Positions 28,470 through 37,958 of a DNA stretch of 64,000 bases are shown piece by piece (position 1 is the stretch's first letter; each line of letters begins with the position of its first letter). This stretch comes from Xanthomonas indica (GTDB taxonomy: Bacteria > Pseudomonadota > Gammaproteobacteria > Xanthomonadales > Xanthomonadaceae): assembly GCF_040529045.1 (NCBI RefSeq), contig NZ_CP131914.1, forward strand, positions 1,100,501-1,164,500, given 5' to 3'. Under the pieces are notes generated by a model, which saw nothing but the letters and a program-made list of their open reading frames with translations, was not told the DNA's origin and did no database searches. The position numbers and the translations under genes are program-made.

Positions 28470-28553
28470 ATGAACGCTTCCTGCCGCAGCTTTTACTTTT
28501 GGTACTACGGTTTTCCGATGCCGCTGGCGGAGGAAGGATCGCGTTCACCCTGA
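28470..28553 (+). CDS. Aromatic leader peptide of the DAHP synthase attenuator
   Basis: 27 codons from ATG 28470 to TGA 28551-28553: Met-Asn-Ala-Ser-Cys-Arg-Ser, then Phe-Tyr-Phe-Trp-Tyr-Tyr-Gly-Phe (codons 8-15), then Pro-Met-Pro-Leu and a charged tail. Seven aromatic codons out of eight, covering all three aromatic amino acids, directly upstream of the first enzyme of aromatic synthesis mark it as a ribosome-sensing leader like PheL or TrpL. Stalling at these codons would favour the antiterminator described next. Too short to be found by ordinary gene calling. No strong Shine-Dalgarno sequence is seen. Confidence 0.88.
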   Translation: MNASCRSFYFWYYGFPMPLAEEGSRSP

Positions 28554-28606
28554 AGGAAACTTCAGCCGCAATCCCGAAAGCCGCCAGCGAACCTGGCGGC
28601 TTTTTT
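28484..28606 (+). promoter_or_regulatory. Transcription attenuator of the DAHP synthase gene
   Basis: Terminator: AAGCCGCCAG (28578-28587) pairs with CTGGCGGCTT (28593-28602) and is followed by T residues to 28606. Antiterminator: CGCTGGCGG (28522-28530) is perfectly complementary to CCGCCAGCG (28581-28589), which includes the 5' arm of the terminator. Third pairing: CCGCAGC (28484-28490) can pair with GCTGGCGG (28523-28530) with one bulge, releasing the terminator. A ribosome stalled on the aromatic codons covers the first segment and permits antitermination. This is the full classical attenuator arrangement. Confidence 0.87.
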
Positions 28607-28654
28607 CATGCCGCCGGATCTGGCCCCCACCCAGCCCCCCGACGAGACACGCAC

Positions 28655-29728
<1,074 letters not shown>

Positions 29729-30263
29729 GGGCGGTGGTTGGGGAAGCGCACGCAGCCTGACCGGCTGCGTGCGTGGAGGGCGAGGAACGCCCCGAAGAGG
29801 GGCCGGACGCGCCGCCGAATGCGAAGGGAGAGAGCTTCGGTGTCGACGGCTGCGTGCCGGTGATGACGTTATCCGCCTGTCCGGTGGCGGCGGTATGCCG
29901 GTGTGTGGCAGCGGCTGGCAAGGTGTTCGCAGCGCGTTAAAGCCTGTTGTCGCCGGTTCAGCGCGACGGCGCGGAAACGGCGCGCTGGGATGTGCACGCT
30001 GCGAATGGATGGGTGGGCAGCGGCGATCACCTGCCGGCCGCGCCAGGCCCTGCGCGGCGCCACGCTTCCAGCGCCATGCGCGTGGGATCAAGCTGACCGC
30101 CGACGGCCGACGGCCGACGGCCGACGGCCGGCAGCTGGCCGATGCCGCCAGCGCAGCGCTGGCCGACATTTCGGTCTGACCAATAGGTGATGCCCAAGGT
30201 GGCATGCACGCATGTGCGGACGGCGCTGCTGGCGAAACCGGCCACCGTGTCGATAATGCCTGC
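29729..30263. other. Gene-free gap with a heptamer tandem repeat
   Basis: After the aroG-terminal hairpin (29748-29773) the stretch has no supported gene. At 30101-30131 there is a short tandem of CGACGGC (about four copies). Frames crossing it lack start signals and domains. Confidence 0.55.
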
Positions 30264-30563
30264 ATGGCCGCCGACTCGCCCTGGTTCCTGTACCTGCTCG
30301 AATGCCGCAACGGCAGCTACTACGCGGGCATCACCCCGGACCTGCAGGCCCGCTTCCAGGCGCACCTGCGCGGCACCGGCGCCAAGTACACCCGCGCCAA
30401 CCCGCCGGTGCGCCTGCTGGCCAGCCGTGCCTACCCGGACCGTGCCGCTGCCTCGCGCGCCGAATACGCGCTCAAGCAGCTGCCACGCGGCCGCAAGCTG
30501 GCGTTCCTGGCGTCGCCGGAACCCACGCCGCTGCAACCGGTAGCCGAATCCGCAGCGATGTAG
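30264..30563 (+). CDS. GIY-YIG nuclease family protein (YhbQ/UPF0213 type)
   Basis: 99 aa. The GIY-YIG core is visible as Phe-Leu-Tyr-Leu-Leu-Glu-Cys and Ser-Tyr-Tyr-Ala-Gly-Ile-Thr, with the conserved Arg-Phe-Gln-Ala-His helix and the C-terminal catalytic Glu in Ala-Glu-Tyr-Ala-Leu-Lys. Small stand-alone members such as E. coli YhbQ act on branched or damaged DNA or are of unclear role. ATG 30264 gives the family-typical length; the longer frame from 30204 adds an unrelated extension. Unusually, its TAG stop (30561-30563) is part of the GTAG that opens the following REP sequence. Confidence 0.9.
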   Translation: MAADSPWFLYLLECRNGSYYAGITPDLQARFQAHLRGTGAKYTRANPPVRLLASRAYPDRAAASRAEYALKQLPRGRKLAFLASPEPTPLQPVAESAAM

Positions 30564-31301
30564 GAGCGGCTTCAGCCGCGACAGGCTTGACCGGTAGCGC
30601 CTCTCGCGGCTGAAGCCGCTCCTACGACGGCGCCGACATCGGTGCAGATGTCGGATGAAAAGAGGGCTGCACTGTGGGAGGGACTTCAGTCCCGACGCGC
30701 GGTCCTGCAGTTGCTCACTGCACCTCCAGCAGAACCATCGCCAACAATTGTAGGAGCGCTTTCAAGCACGCCCCCGGGACAGACGTGTCGCGGCTGAAGC
30801 CGCTCCTACGACGGCGCCGACATCGGTGCAGATGTCGGATGAAGAGGGCCGCCCTGTGGAAGGGACTTCAGTCCCGACGCGCGGTCCTGCAGTTACTCAT
30901 TGAGCCTCCGACAGAACAATCGCCAACAGTTGTAGGAGCGCTTTCAAGCGCGACCCCGGGACAGACGTGTCGCGGCTGAAGCCGCTCCTACGACGGCGCC
31001 GACATCGGCGCAGATGTCGGATGAAAAGAGGGCTGCATTGTGGGAGGGACTTCAGTCCCGACCCGCGGTCCTGCAGTTGCTCACCGAGCCTCCGGCAGAA
31101 CCATCGCCAACAGTTGTAGGAGCGCTTTCAAGCGCGACCCCGGGCAGACGTGTCGCGGCTGAAGCCGCTCCTACGACGGCGCCGACATCGGTGCAGATGT
31201 CGGATGAAAGAGGGCCGCACTGTGGGAGGGACTTCAGTCCCGACGCGCGGTCCTGCAGTTACTCATTGAGCCTCCAAAGGTTGTAGGAGCGCTTTCACCG
31301 G
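30560..31301. repeat. Tandem array of ~183-bp REP-containing units
   Basis: A paired GTAG REP (30560-30628) is followed by three full repeat units starting at 30634, 30818 and 31000 and a partial fourth from 31183. Each holds CGACATCGG-GCAGATGTCGG, a GTGGGAGGGACTTCAGTCCC palindrome, a TTGTAGGAGCGCTTTCAAGC box and a GCGGCTGAAGCCGCTCCTAC arm. Units differ by scattered substitutions and lengths of 182-184 bases. The array separates two convergent genes and contains no open reading frame with coding character. Confidence 0.93.
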
Positions 31302-31309
31302 CCCGCCGC

Positions 31310-32830
31310 TCAGCCGCCGGTGTGCATCGTGCCGGTGTCCAGCCAGCGCTGGTGCCAGGACAGCGCCTCGGGCAGCAGGTGCGGGGTGTGCTTGCCGTAG
31401 CTGGCGTGCAGGGCGCGGTCGAAATAGTCCTGCAGCTGCGCGCGGTAGCTCGGGTCCACGCAGTGCGCGAGCAGCTGCTGCGCGCGCTGCCGCGGCGGCA
31501 GGCCGCGCAGGTCGGCCAGGCCGTGCTCGGTGACGATGATGGACACGTCGTGCTCGGTGTGGTCGACGTGGCTGACCATCGGCACGATCGAGGAGATGCT
31601 GCCGTTCTTCGCGGTACTCGGGCTGAGGAAGATCGACAGGAAGCCGTTGCGCGCGAAGTCGCCGGAGCCGCCGATGCCGTTCATGATGCGGCTGCCCATC
31701 ACGTGGGTGGAGTTGACGTTGCCGTACAGGTCGGCCTCGATCATGCCGTTCATGCCGATGCAGCCCAGCCGCCGCACCAGCTCCGGATGGTTGGAGATCT
31801 CCTGCGTGCGCAGGATGATGCGCTCGCGATAGAAGTCGATGTTGCGCTTGAATTCCTCGTTGGCCTCCGGACTCAGTGCGAAGCCGGTGCACGAGGCGAC
31901 CTTGAGCACGCCGCTGCGCAGCAGGTCGAGCATGCCGTCCTGGATCACTTCGGTGAACGCGCTGAGATCGCGGAAGCCGCTCTTGGCCAGCCCCGCCAGC
32001 ACCGCGTTGGGGATGTTGCCCACGCCCGACTGCAGCGGCAACAGGTTCGGCGGCAGCCGGCCCTTGCCGACCTCGTGCTGGAAGAACGCGATCAGGTGTT
32101 CGGCGATGCGCTGGCTGGTGGCGTCGGCCGGGGTGAACGGGCTGTTGCGGTCGGGGCCGTGGGTGCGCACCACCGCCACGATCTTGTCCGGGTCGCAGCG
32201 CAGCGATGGCTCGCCGATGCGGTCGTCGGCATGCAGCAGCGGGATCGGCTTGCGCTGTGGTGGCAGCGCGGTGCCGTAGTACACGTCGTGCATGCCGTCG
32301 ATGCCGGCCGGCTGCCAGTCGTTGACCTCGACGATCACCTTCTTCGCCAGGTCCAGCCAGGTCTTGTTGTTGCCGACCGAGGTCGACGGGATCAGGCTGC
32401 CGTCTTCGCGGATGCCGGACACTTCCACCACCGCGGTGTCGATCTCGCCGTAGAAACCGAACCACACGTGCTGGGCGACGTGGCTGAGGTGGATGTCGAT
32501 GTAGTCCAGGCTGCCGGCGTTGATGCGCTGGCGCGCGTCCGGATCGGACTGGAACGGCATGCGCAGGGCGATGCCATCGGCCTTGGCCAGCGCACCGTCC
32601 AGCTCCGGCGCGGTGGAGGCGCCGGTCATCAGCTGGATCTTGAAGGATTGGCCCTGCAGGTGCGCCGCCTCGATGCGCTGCGCCAGCGCCATCGGCACCG
32701 CCTTGGGATAGCCCGAGCCGGTGAAGCCGCTCATCGCCACCGTCTCGCCGGGCTGGATCAACGCCGCCGCGGCCTCGGCGCTGACGATGCGTTCGCGCAG
32801 GCGGGGATGGAGGATGCGTTCGGCGGACAT
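31310..32830 (-). CDS. Acetyl-CoA hydrolase/transferase family protein, probable succinyl-CoA:acetate CoA-transferase
   Basis: 506 aa. Two-domain class I CoA-transferase: the N-terminal part has Met-Ser-Gly-Phe-Thr-Gly-Ser-Gly-Tyr-Pro-Lys, the middle Gln-Ser-Gly-Val-Gly-Asn-Ile-Pro-Asn-Ala-Val (oxyanion GxG), then the likely catalytic Glu in Ala-Phe-Thr-Glu-Val, and near the end Thr-Glu-His-Gly-Leu-Ala-Asp-Leu-Arg-Gly. Length and motifs match the AarC/Cat1/SCACT group, which moves CoA from succinyl-CoA to acetate. Substrate preference is not proven by sequence. The ORF ends eight bases from the REP array. Confidence 0.88.
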   Translation of the reverse strand: MSAERILHPRLRERIVSAEAAAALIQPGETVAMSGFTGSGYPKAVPMALAQRIEAAHLQGQSFKIQLMTGASTAPELDGALAKADGIALRMPFQSDPDARQRINAGSLDYIDIHLSHVAQHVWFGFYGEIDTAVVEVSGIREDGSLIPSTSVGNNKTWLDLAKKVIVEVNDWQPAGIDGMHDVYYGTALPPQRKPIPLLHADDRIGEPSLRCDPDKIVAVVRTHGPDRNSPFTPADATSQRIAEHLIAFFQHEVGKGRLPPNLLPLQSGVGNIPNAVLAGLAKSGFRDLSAFTEVIQDGMLDLLRSGVLKVASCTGFALSPEANEEFKRNIDFYRERIILRTQEISNHPELVRRLGCIGMNGMIEADLYGNVNSTHVMGSRIMNGIGGSGDFARNGFLSIFLSPSTAKNGSISSIVPMVSHVDHTEHDVSIIVTEHGLADLRGLPPRQRAQQLLAHCVDPSYRAQLQDYFDRALHASYGKHTPHLLPEALSWHQRWLDTGTMHTGG

Positions 32831-33196
32831 GCGGCGACCATGGCGTGGGAAGGGGACGGCAATTATCGCGGATCGGGCCGATGCTCGCGCTGGAGTGCGT
32901 CCCCACTTTCTGCGCCTGTCGCACGGCCATGCAGGCGGGCGCCACGCAACGCACGCATGCCGCGGTCTGCGCGATGGTTACGGCGCTTCGCGCGCCGGAA
33001 CCTCACCCCAACCCGTCTCCCGGTGGGAGAGGGGTTCTGGCTTCTCCCTTCTCCTGTCAGGACGGCGGGATGCAGCGCGCATGCAGCCGGCGCAACGGCG
33101 GCGATCTGGCGGCCAGCGTGCAGTGCCACACAACGCTGGGTACGTGCCACGGCGGCTTTCACGCCTTCCACGCCACGCCGCGGCGATAGTGCGGCG
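32831..33196. other. Gap with one CCTCACCCC repeat
   Basis: At 33001-33035 a CCTCACCCCAACCCGTCTCC copy with its short inverted GGGAGAGGGG arm is seen. No gene is supported in the rest. The promoters of the CoA-transferase (minus) and the membrane protein (plus) must lie here. Confidence 0.5.
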
Positions 33197-35410
33197 GTGC
33201 CGCTCCTCGCCCGCCCCCTGACGGCTGTCCAAGCACGCTACCGGCGTCTGCCGCGCGGCTGGCGCCTGCTCCTGCGCGGCCTGCTGATCGCCTACCTGCT
33301 GTACCTGCTGGCCGGCAACGTGTTCCTCAACACGCCGCTGTTCGACCTGGCCACCAACCGCAAGCCGGAGAAGTTCCGCATGCACACCGGGCCGGCAGTC
33401 ACCGTGCTGCCCGGCTTCATCACCGCCTGGAACGTGCGCATGCGCGGCCACGTGCAGCGCAACGTCTGGCAGGTGCGTGCCGACCGCGCCAGCGCGCGCA
33501 TCGCGCTGCTGCCGCTGCTGCATCGCGAGGTGCGCCTGCCGTGGATGGAGGCGGTGAACGTGGTCGGCGAGATGGACCGCGTCGACGAGATGATCCCGCC
33601 ACCGCCGCCCAGCGACCAGGGCTGGACGCTGCGCTTCGATGCGATCCACAGCGGCACGCTGCGCCGCGCACGCTTCGGCGAGCTGGCGATCGAGGGCAAG
33701 GGCCACGGCACCGTCGGCTTCCTCAAGCAGTTGCGCGGCGGCCCGTCGGAACTGTTCCGCTCGCAGATCGTGTTCGAGGACGCCAGTGTGCGCTACGGCA
33801 AGCGCCAGATCGCCGACCAGGCCACGCTGGATGCGCGCTTCTCGTTCCCGCGCCACTACCGCGCGCAGGCGCCGGGGTTGCGCAAGCTGGACATCACCGA
33901 CCTGGCGCTGCGCGTGCACGGGCGCAGCGTGGCCCTGCGCATCGACACAGCCGGCGACACCACCAAGCTGAGCACCGAACCCGGGCTGGGTCACATCCAG
34001 GCCGACCTGCACCTGCTGCGTGGTGCGCTGCAGCCGGGCAGCACGCTCAACTGGCGGGTGCCGCTGCATGCCGGCGTCGGCGCCACCGATCGCGGCGTGC
34101 TGGCACTGCTGCTGGACGTGGAGGGCGACACCCTCCGCGCCCGCGCGCGCCTGCCCGGCCAGGTCGATCCGCGCAGCATGCTCGATGCCGACCTGCGCAT
34201 CGCCGGGCGCCAGATACCGTTCGCCGACCTGGCGGCGCTGCTGCCGCGTACCTCCGGCCGCGTGCAGGGGCGCTGGCATTTCGAATCGTTGAACTGGATC
34301 AGCGATCTGCTGGTGCGCAAGCCCTGGTTCCAACTCGACGGCGGCGGCGACGTCGCCGCCGATCTGCAACTGCGGCAGGGCGCGCTGCAGCCGGGCAGCC
34401 GTCTCGACGTGCCCGACGTGCAGGCGGTGGCGGAGATCATGCGCGTGCGCCTGAGCGGCAAGGCGCAGGCGGTCGGCCGCATCGTCGGCACTGCCGAACA
34501 GCCACGCACGCAACTGGACGTGCGCATGCGCCGTTTCGCGCTGGCGCCGCTGGACGATCCCAAGGCCAGCTTCGTCGAAGGCGAGAACCTGCAACTGGAC
34601 TTGCAGGGCGATGGCGCGCTGGCCACCCTGCGCGATTCGTTGCAGGCGCGGTTGCGCTTCGCCGACGCGCGCGTGCCGGATCTGCGCGCCTACAACCGCT
34701 ACCTGCCGGCGGCGCAGGTGCGCGTGCTCGGCGGCGATGGCCGGCTCAGCGGCGACCTGCAACTGGACGCGTCCGGCCAGGTCGGCCAAGGAACGTTGCG
34801 CGTGCTCGGCCGTCAGGCGCGGCTGCAGACCGCAGGCCTGGAACTGGCCGGCAATCTCGACCTGGACGCGCGGCTGCGCCGCGCCGAACTGCAGGACAAG
34901 CGCTTCAACCTGAGCGGCAGCACGCTGCGCCTGCAGGGCGTGCGCTACGGCACCCAGCCCAAGCAGGGCGACTGGTGGGCGACGCTGCGCATTCCACAGG
35001 GCCGCATCGCCGCGGCGGCGCCGGTGCAGGCCGACGCGCAGGTACAAATGCAGATGCGCGACGCCGGCCCGGTGCTGGCGGTGTTCGCGCAGCACAGCGA
35101 TGCGCCGGCGTGGTTGCTGAAGCTGGCCGACGCCGGGCAACTGCAGGCCAGCGGACAGCTGCGCTGGCGCAAGGATGCGCTATGGCTGGACCGGGTCGCC
35201 GCCGAGAACGAACGGGTGGCCTTGCGCGCGCGCCTGCGCGTCGGCGACGCCGGCACCCAGGGCGATCTGTACGCGCGCTGGGGCGTGCTCGGCGTGGGCG
35301 TGGCCTTGCGCGGCGAGCAACGGCAATGGCATCTGCTGGGCGCGCGCGAGTGGTACGACCGGCAACCGGCGTGGCTGCCGGAAGCACCGGCGCCGGCGGC
35401 ATCGCCCTGA
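33197..35410 (+). CDS. AsmA/DUF748-like inner-membrane-anchored protein
   Basis: 737 aa from GTG 33197, the only start just ahead of the conserved part. One transmembrane helix (Leu-Ile-Ala-Tyr-Leu-Leu-Tyr-Leu-Leu-Ala-Gly-Asn-Val) at residues about 28-45 is followed by a long periplasmic region of repeating beta-strand character. Segments recur such as Gly-Ala-Leu-Gln-Pro-Gly-Ser-x-Leu and Leu-Gln-Leu-Asp/Arg, with no cysteines. The layout and repetitive strands resemble AsmA-clan proteins, which shuttle lipids or influence outer-membrane assembly. That is an inference from topology, not a motif-proven function. ATTCCC repeats follow the stop. Confidence 0.68.
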   Translation: MPLLARPLTAVQARYRRLPRGWRLLLRGLLIAYLLYLLAGNVFLNTPLFDLATNRKPEKFRMHTGPAVTVLPGFITAWNVRMRGHVQRNVWQVRADRASARIALLPLLHREVRLPWMEAVNVVGEMDRVDEMIPPPPPSDQGWTLRFDAIHSGTLRRARFGELAIEGKGHGTVGFLKQLRGGPSELFRSQIVFEDASVRYGKRQIADQATLDARFSFPRHYRAQAPGLRKLDITDLALRVHGRSVALRIDTAGDTTKLSTEPGLGHIQADLHLLRGALQPGSTLNWRVPLHAGVGATDRGVLALLLDVEGDTLRARARLPGQVDPRSMLDADLRIAGRQIPFADLAALLPRTSGRVQGRWHFESLNWISDLLVRKPWFQLDGGGDVAADLQLRQGALQPGSRLDVPDVQAVAEIMRVRLSGKAQAVGRIVGTAEQPRTQLDVRMRRFALAPLDDPKASFVEGENLQLDLQGDGALATLRDSLQARLRFADARVPDLRAYNRYLPAAQVRVLGGDGRLSGDLQLDASGQVGQGTLRVLGRQARLQTAGLELAGNLDLDARLRRAELQDKRFNLSGSTLRLQGVRYGTQPKQGDWWATLRIPQGRIAAAAPVQADAQVQMQMRDAGPVLAVFAQHSDAPAWLLKLADAGQLQASGQLRWRKDALWLDRVAAENERVALRARLRVGDAGTQGDLYARWGVLGVGVALRGEQRQWHLLGAREWYDRQPAWLPEAPAPAASP

Positions 35411-35476
35411 CGCCAGCGAACGCGTCTCGGCATGCGCCGTGTTCGTGCGTAGGCGTAAGGCGCACATCCGTCCGCT

Positions 35477-35541
35477 TTTCCCGATTCCCGTTTCCCCATT
35501 CCCCATTCCCCATTCCCCATTCCCCATTCCCCATTCCCCCA
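35477..35541. repeat. Tandem CCCCATT array
   Basis: At least seven direct CCCCATT copies preceded by CCCGATT and CCCGTTT. It is a tandem, non-inverted member of the ATTCCC family and a likely length-variable tract. Confidence 0.9.
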
Positions 35542-35555
35542 ACGCCGCAGAATGT

Positions 35556-35679
35556 ACTGCCCAGTATCGTTTTGCACTGCAGCGTGCAATGTCTCAAAAA
35601 AGCGCCCAAGATCGCCCTGCATCCCGACGTGGGGGAGGGAGCAAAGCCCGCTGGCAGTTCGCTGCAAGCGGGCTTTTTT
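35556..35679 (+). ncRNA. Candidate small RNA with terminator
   Basis: The segment contains a hairpin TTGCAC-TGCAGC-GTGCAA (35572-35589), a C-rich and G-rich middle, and a strong intrinsic terminator (35644-35679: AAGCCCGCT paired with AGCGGGCTT, then six T). It lies between a plus-strand gene ending at 35410 and a minus-strand gene, so the terminator is oddly far from the upstream stop. Either a long 3' untranslated end or an independent small RNA would explain it; no promoter can be asserted. Confidence 0.35.
35644..35679 (+). terminator. Rho-independent terminator
   Basis: A nine-base stem AAGCCCGCT/AGCGGGCTT with a 14-base loop, followed by TTTTTT. Plus-strand orientation. Confidence 0.88.
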
Positions 35680-35842
35680 ATTGCCTGTTTCCTGGTCCTG
35701 GGTGAGCGTGGGACACGGTGCGAGGGCGAGTGTGGGATGCCGATCCCATCATCGGGCGCAGTGGCACCGATGCGCCGCGTTCAGGAGGTACCGACGCTGG
35801 CCGTACCGTGGGGACGGCCAGCGTGCAGCTCTCGCGCTCGCG

Positions 35843-37324
35843 TCAGGTCGGCATGGCCTGCGACGGCGGTTCCGGCGACGGCGGCAGTTCCGGTCGGGTC
35901 GGATCCACGGTCAATGGCTCGTCGCTGCGCAGCAGCGCATGCGCCTCGGCTTCGCTGGCCACCGCCGGCGGCGAGCCGCGCAGCGGCAGGCCGGCGGTTT
36001 CGCGCACGAAGACCATGGTCGCGATGCCCACCACCGCCGCACCCATCAGGTAGTACGCCGGCACCAGCGGATCGCCGGTGCGCTCCACCAGCCAAGCGGT
36101 GACCAGTGGCGTGGTGCCGCCGAACAGCGATACCGAGACGTTGAAGGCGATCGACAGCGCGCTGTAGCGCACCGGGGTGTAGAACAGCGCCGGCAAGGTC
36201 GACGGCATCGAGCTGGTGAAGCACACCAGGGCCACGCCCAGCAGCATCAGGCCGAGGAAGATCAGCCAGTCGTTGCCGGTGCCGACCAGCAGCAGGCACG
36301 GTACCGCCAGCACCAGCAGCGCGATGCACGCGCCGATCACCATCGGCCGGCGGCCCAGGCGATCGCTGAACAATCCGCCGAGCACGTTGAGCGGCATCAT
36401 CACCAGCATCACGATGATGATCAGCAGCAAGCCCTTGCTCTCGGCGTAGCCCATGGTGACGCTGAGATAGCTGGGCATGTAGGTCAGCAGCATGTAGTCG
36501 GTGACGTTGAACACCAGCACCAGGCCAACGCACTTGAGCAACTGCGGCCAGTGGATGCGGAACAGCGCGCCCAGACCCGGTGCGTCGTGCTCGCGCTTCT
36601 CCGCTTCTTCGGCATAGGCCTGGAACGCCGGGGTTTCCTCCAGCTTCATGCGCATGTACAGGCCGAGCAGGCCCAGCGGGCCGGCGACCAGGAACGGCAC
36701 GCGCCAGCCCCAGTCGAGCATCTGCGCATCGCTCAACGCGAAGTGCAGCGCGGTCACCGTGGCCGCGCCGGCGATGTAGCCGCCCAGCGTGCCGAACTCC
36801 AGCCAGCTGCTCATGAAGCCGCGGTTGCGGTCGGTGGAGTACTCGGCGATGAAGGTGGCCGCGCCGCCGTATTCGCCACCGGTGGAAAAGCCCTGCACCA
36901 GCCGCGCCACCAGCAGCAGGATCGGTGCCCAGATGCCGATGCGCTCGTAGGAGGGAATCAGGCCGATCGAGAACGTACCCAGCGCCATCAGGATCATGGT
37001 CGCAGCCAGCACTTTCTGGCGGCCGTAGCGGTCGCCCAGCGGGCCGAACACCAGCCCGCCCAGCGGGCGAACCAGGAAGGCCACGGTGAAGGTCGCAAAC
37101 GTGGCGATCAGCTGCGCGGTCGGGTTGGTGCTGGGGAAGAACACATGGCCCAGGGTCACGGCGAGGTAGCCGTACACGCCGAAGTCGAACCATTCCATCG
37201 CGTTGCCCAGCGCCGCCGCGCCGACCGCCCGCTTGAGCATCGGTTTGTCGACGACGGTGACTTCTTCCACCCGCAGTTGGCGGCGGCGCTTGAACCATCC
37301 GAAATGGGCGTGGAACTCCGACAT
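35843..37324 (-). CDS. proP: ProP-like MFS osmolyte/proton symporter
   Basis: 493 aa, 12 predicted transmembrane helices. It follows E. coli ProP closely: Leu-Gly-Asn-Ala-Met-Glu-Trp-Phe-Asp-Phe-Gly-Val-Tyr-Gly in helix 1, Gly-Asp-Arg-Tyr-Gly-Arg-Gln-Lys in loop 2-3, Gly-Phe-Ser-Thr-Gly-Gly-Glu-Tyr-Gly-Gly in helix 5 and Met-Leu-Leu-Thr-Tyr-Met-Pro-Ser-Tyr-Leu later. ProP takes up proline and betaine with protons under osmotic stress. The C-terminal coiled coil that tunes osmosensing in E. coli is absent; a Pro-rich tail ends the protein instead. It could also be another member of the metabolite:H+ symporter group. Confidence 0.88.
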   Translation of the reverse strand: MSEFHAHFGWFKRRRQLRVEEVTVVDKPMLKRAVGAAALGNAMEWFDFGVYGYLAVTLGHVFFPSTNPTAQLIATFATFTVAFLVRPLGGLVFGPLGDRYGRQKVLAATMILMALGTFSIGLIPSYERIGIWAPILLLVARLVQGFSTGGEYGGAATFIAEYSTDRNRGFMSSWLEFGTLGGYIAGAATVTALHFALSDAQMLDWGWRVPFLVAGPLGLLGLYMRMKLEETPAFQAYAEEAEKREHDAPGLGALFRIHWPQLLKCVGLVLVFNVTDYMLLTYMPSYLSVTMGYAESKGLLLIIIVMLVMMPLNVLGGLFSDRLGRRPMVIGACIALLVLAVPCLLLVGTGNDWLIFLGLMLLGVALVCFTSSMPSTLPALFYTPVRYSALSIAFNVSVSLFGGTTPLVTAWLVERTGDPLVPAYYLMGAAVVGIATMVFVRETAGLPLRGSPPAVASEAEAHALLRSDEPLTVDPTRPELPPSPEPPSQAMPT

Positions 37325-37958
37325 GTTTTCTCCTGTCCTGGAACGGTGAGGTCATGACCCCCGGCCCGCACATCGCAGGGCAAAGCAAGACGGAATGGCG
37401 CGCAGGCGCCGCACTGGTCTGCGGGGGCACGATCCCGGATGGCCGCGTCAACACCACGACGCCGCGGGATCGAAGAGACGGAGCGGGCGGCGCGTCATGG
37501 CGCGGGGGCTCCGTCGAGGGGCACATGATACACCATCGCCCGATTCGGCCGGCCGGCATGGTCCGCGAAACGCGGCGAACGTGATGTGAAACGCTGCGTA
37601 TTGCGGCGATGTGCAGGGATGCGTGGCGGATGCGGCGTGGTGTTTGCGACGTCTCAACTGCGCGCGGCCCGCACGCGGCGGACATTGCCCGCAGACGCGC
37701 CTGGCGCGTGGGTCTGCGTGCGCGCAGATGGCGATGTGTGGCTTTTGCCGGATCGCAGTTGCAATGGGGAGCGAGGCCGAGCGTTTGCATGGCGAAAGGC
37801 AGGAGCTCCCCCTAGGAGTGGCTTCAGCCGCGACGGGCTGTCCCGGGAATGTCCGTCGCGGCTGAAGCCGCTCCTACAACGCAACGGCGCTTCTGACGAG
37901 CCGCGAAAAGCATGCGCTGTTGGATGTGCCTGAACGCCCGGGATGCCAGAATCGCCCG
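37325..37958. other. Gap upstream of glnE with one paired REP
   Basis: The 634 bases between proP (minus) and glnE (plus) contain a paired REP at 37812-37877 (CTAGGAGTGGCTTCAGCC with inverted partner). The sequence upstream of proP shows no recognised operator. No additional gene is supported. Confidence 0.55.

Noticed and set aside
25441..28548. A 1035-codon minus-strand frame opposite the TonB receptor
   Set aside because: Composition is repetitive Ala/Val/Gly/Arg without domains, and the plus strand carries a complete receptor.
30634..31301. CRISPR array
   Set aside because: The repeats are contiguous 183-base units with conserved interiors, not short repeats separated by unique spacers, and no cas genes are present.
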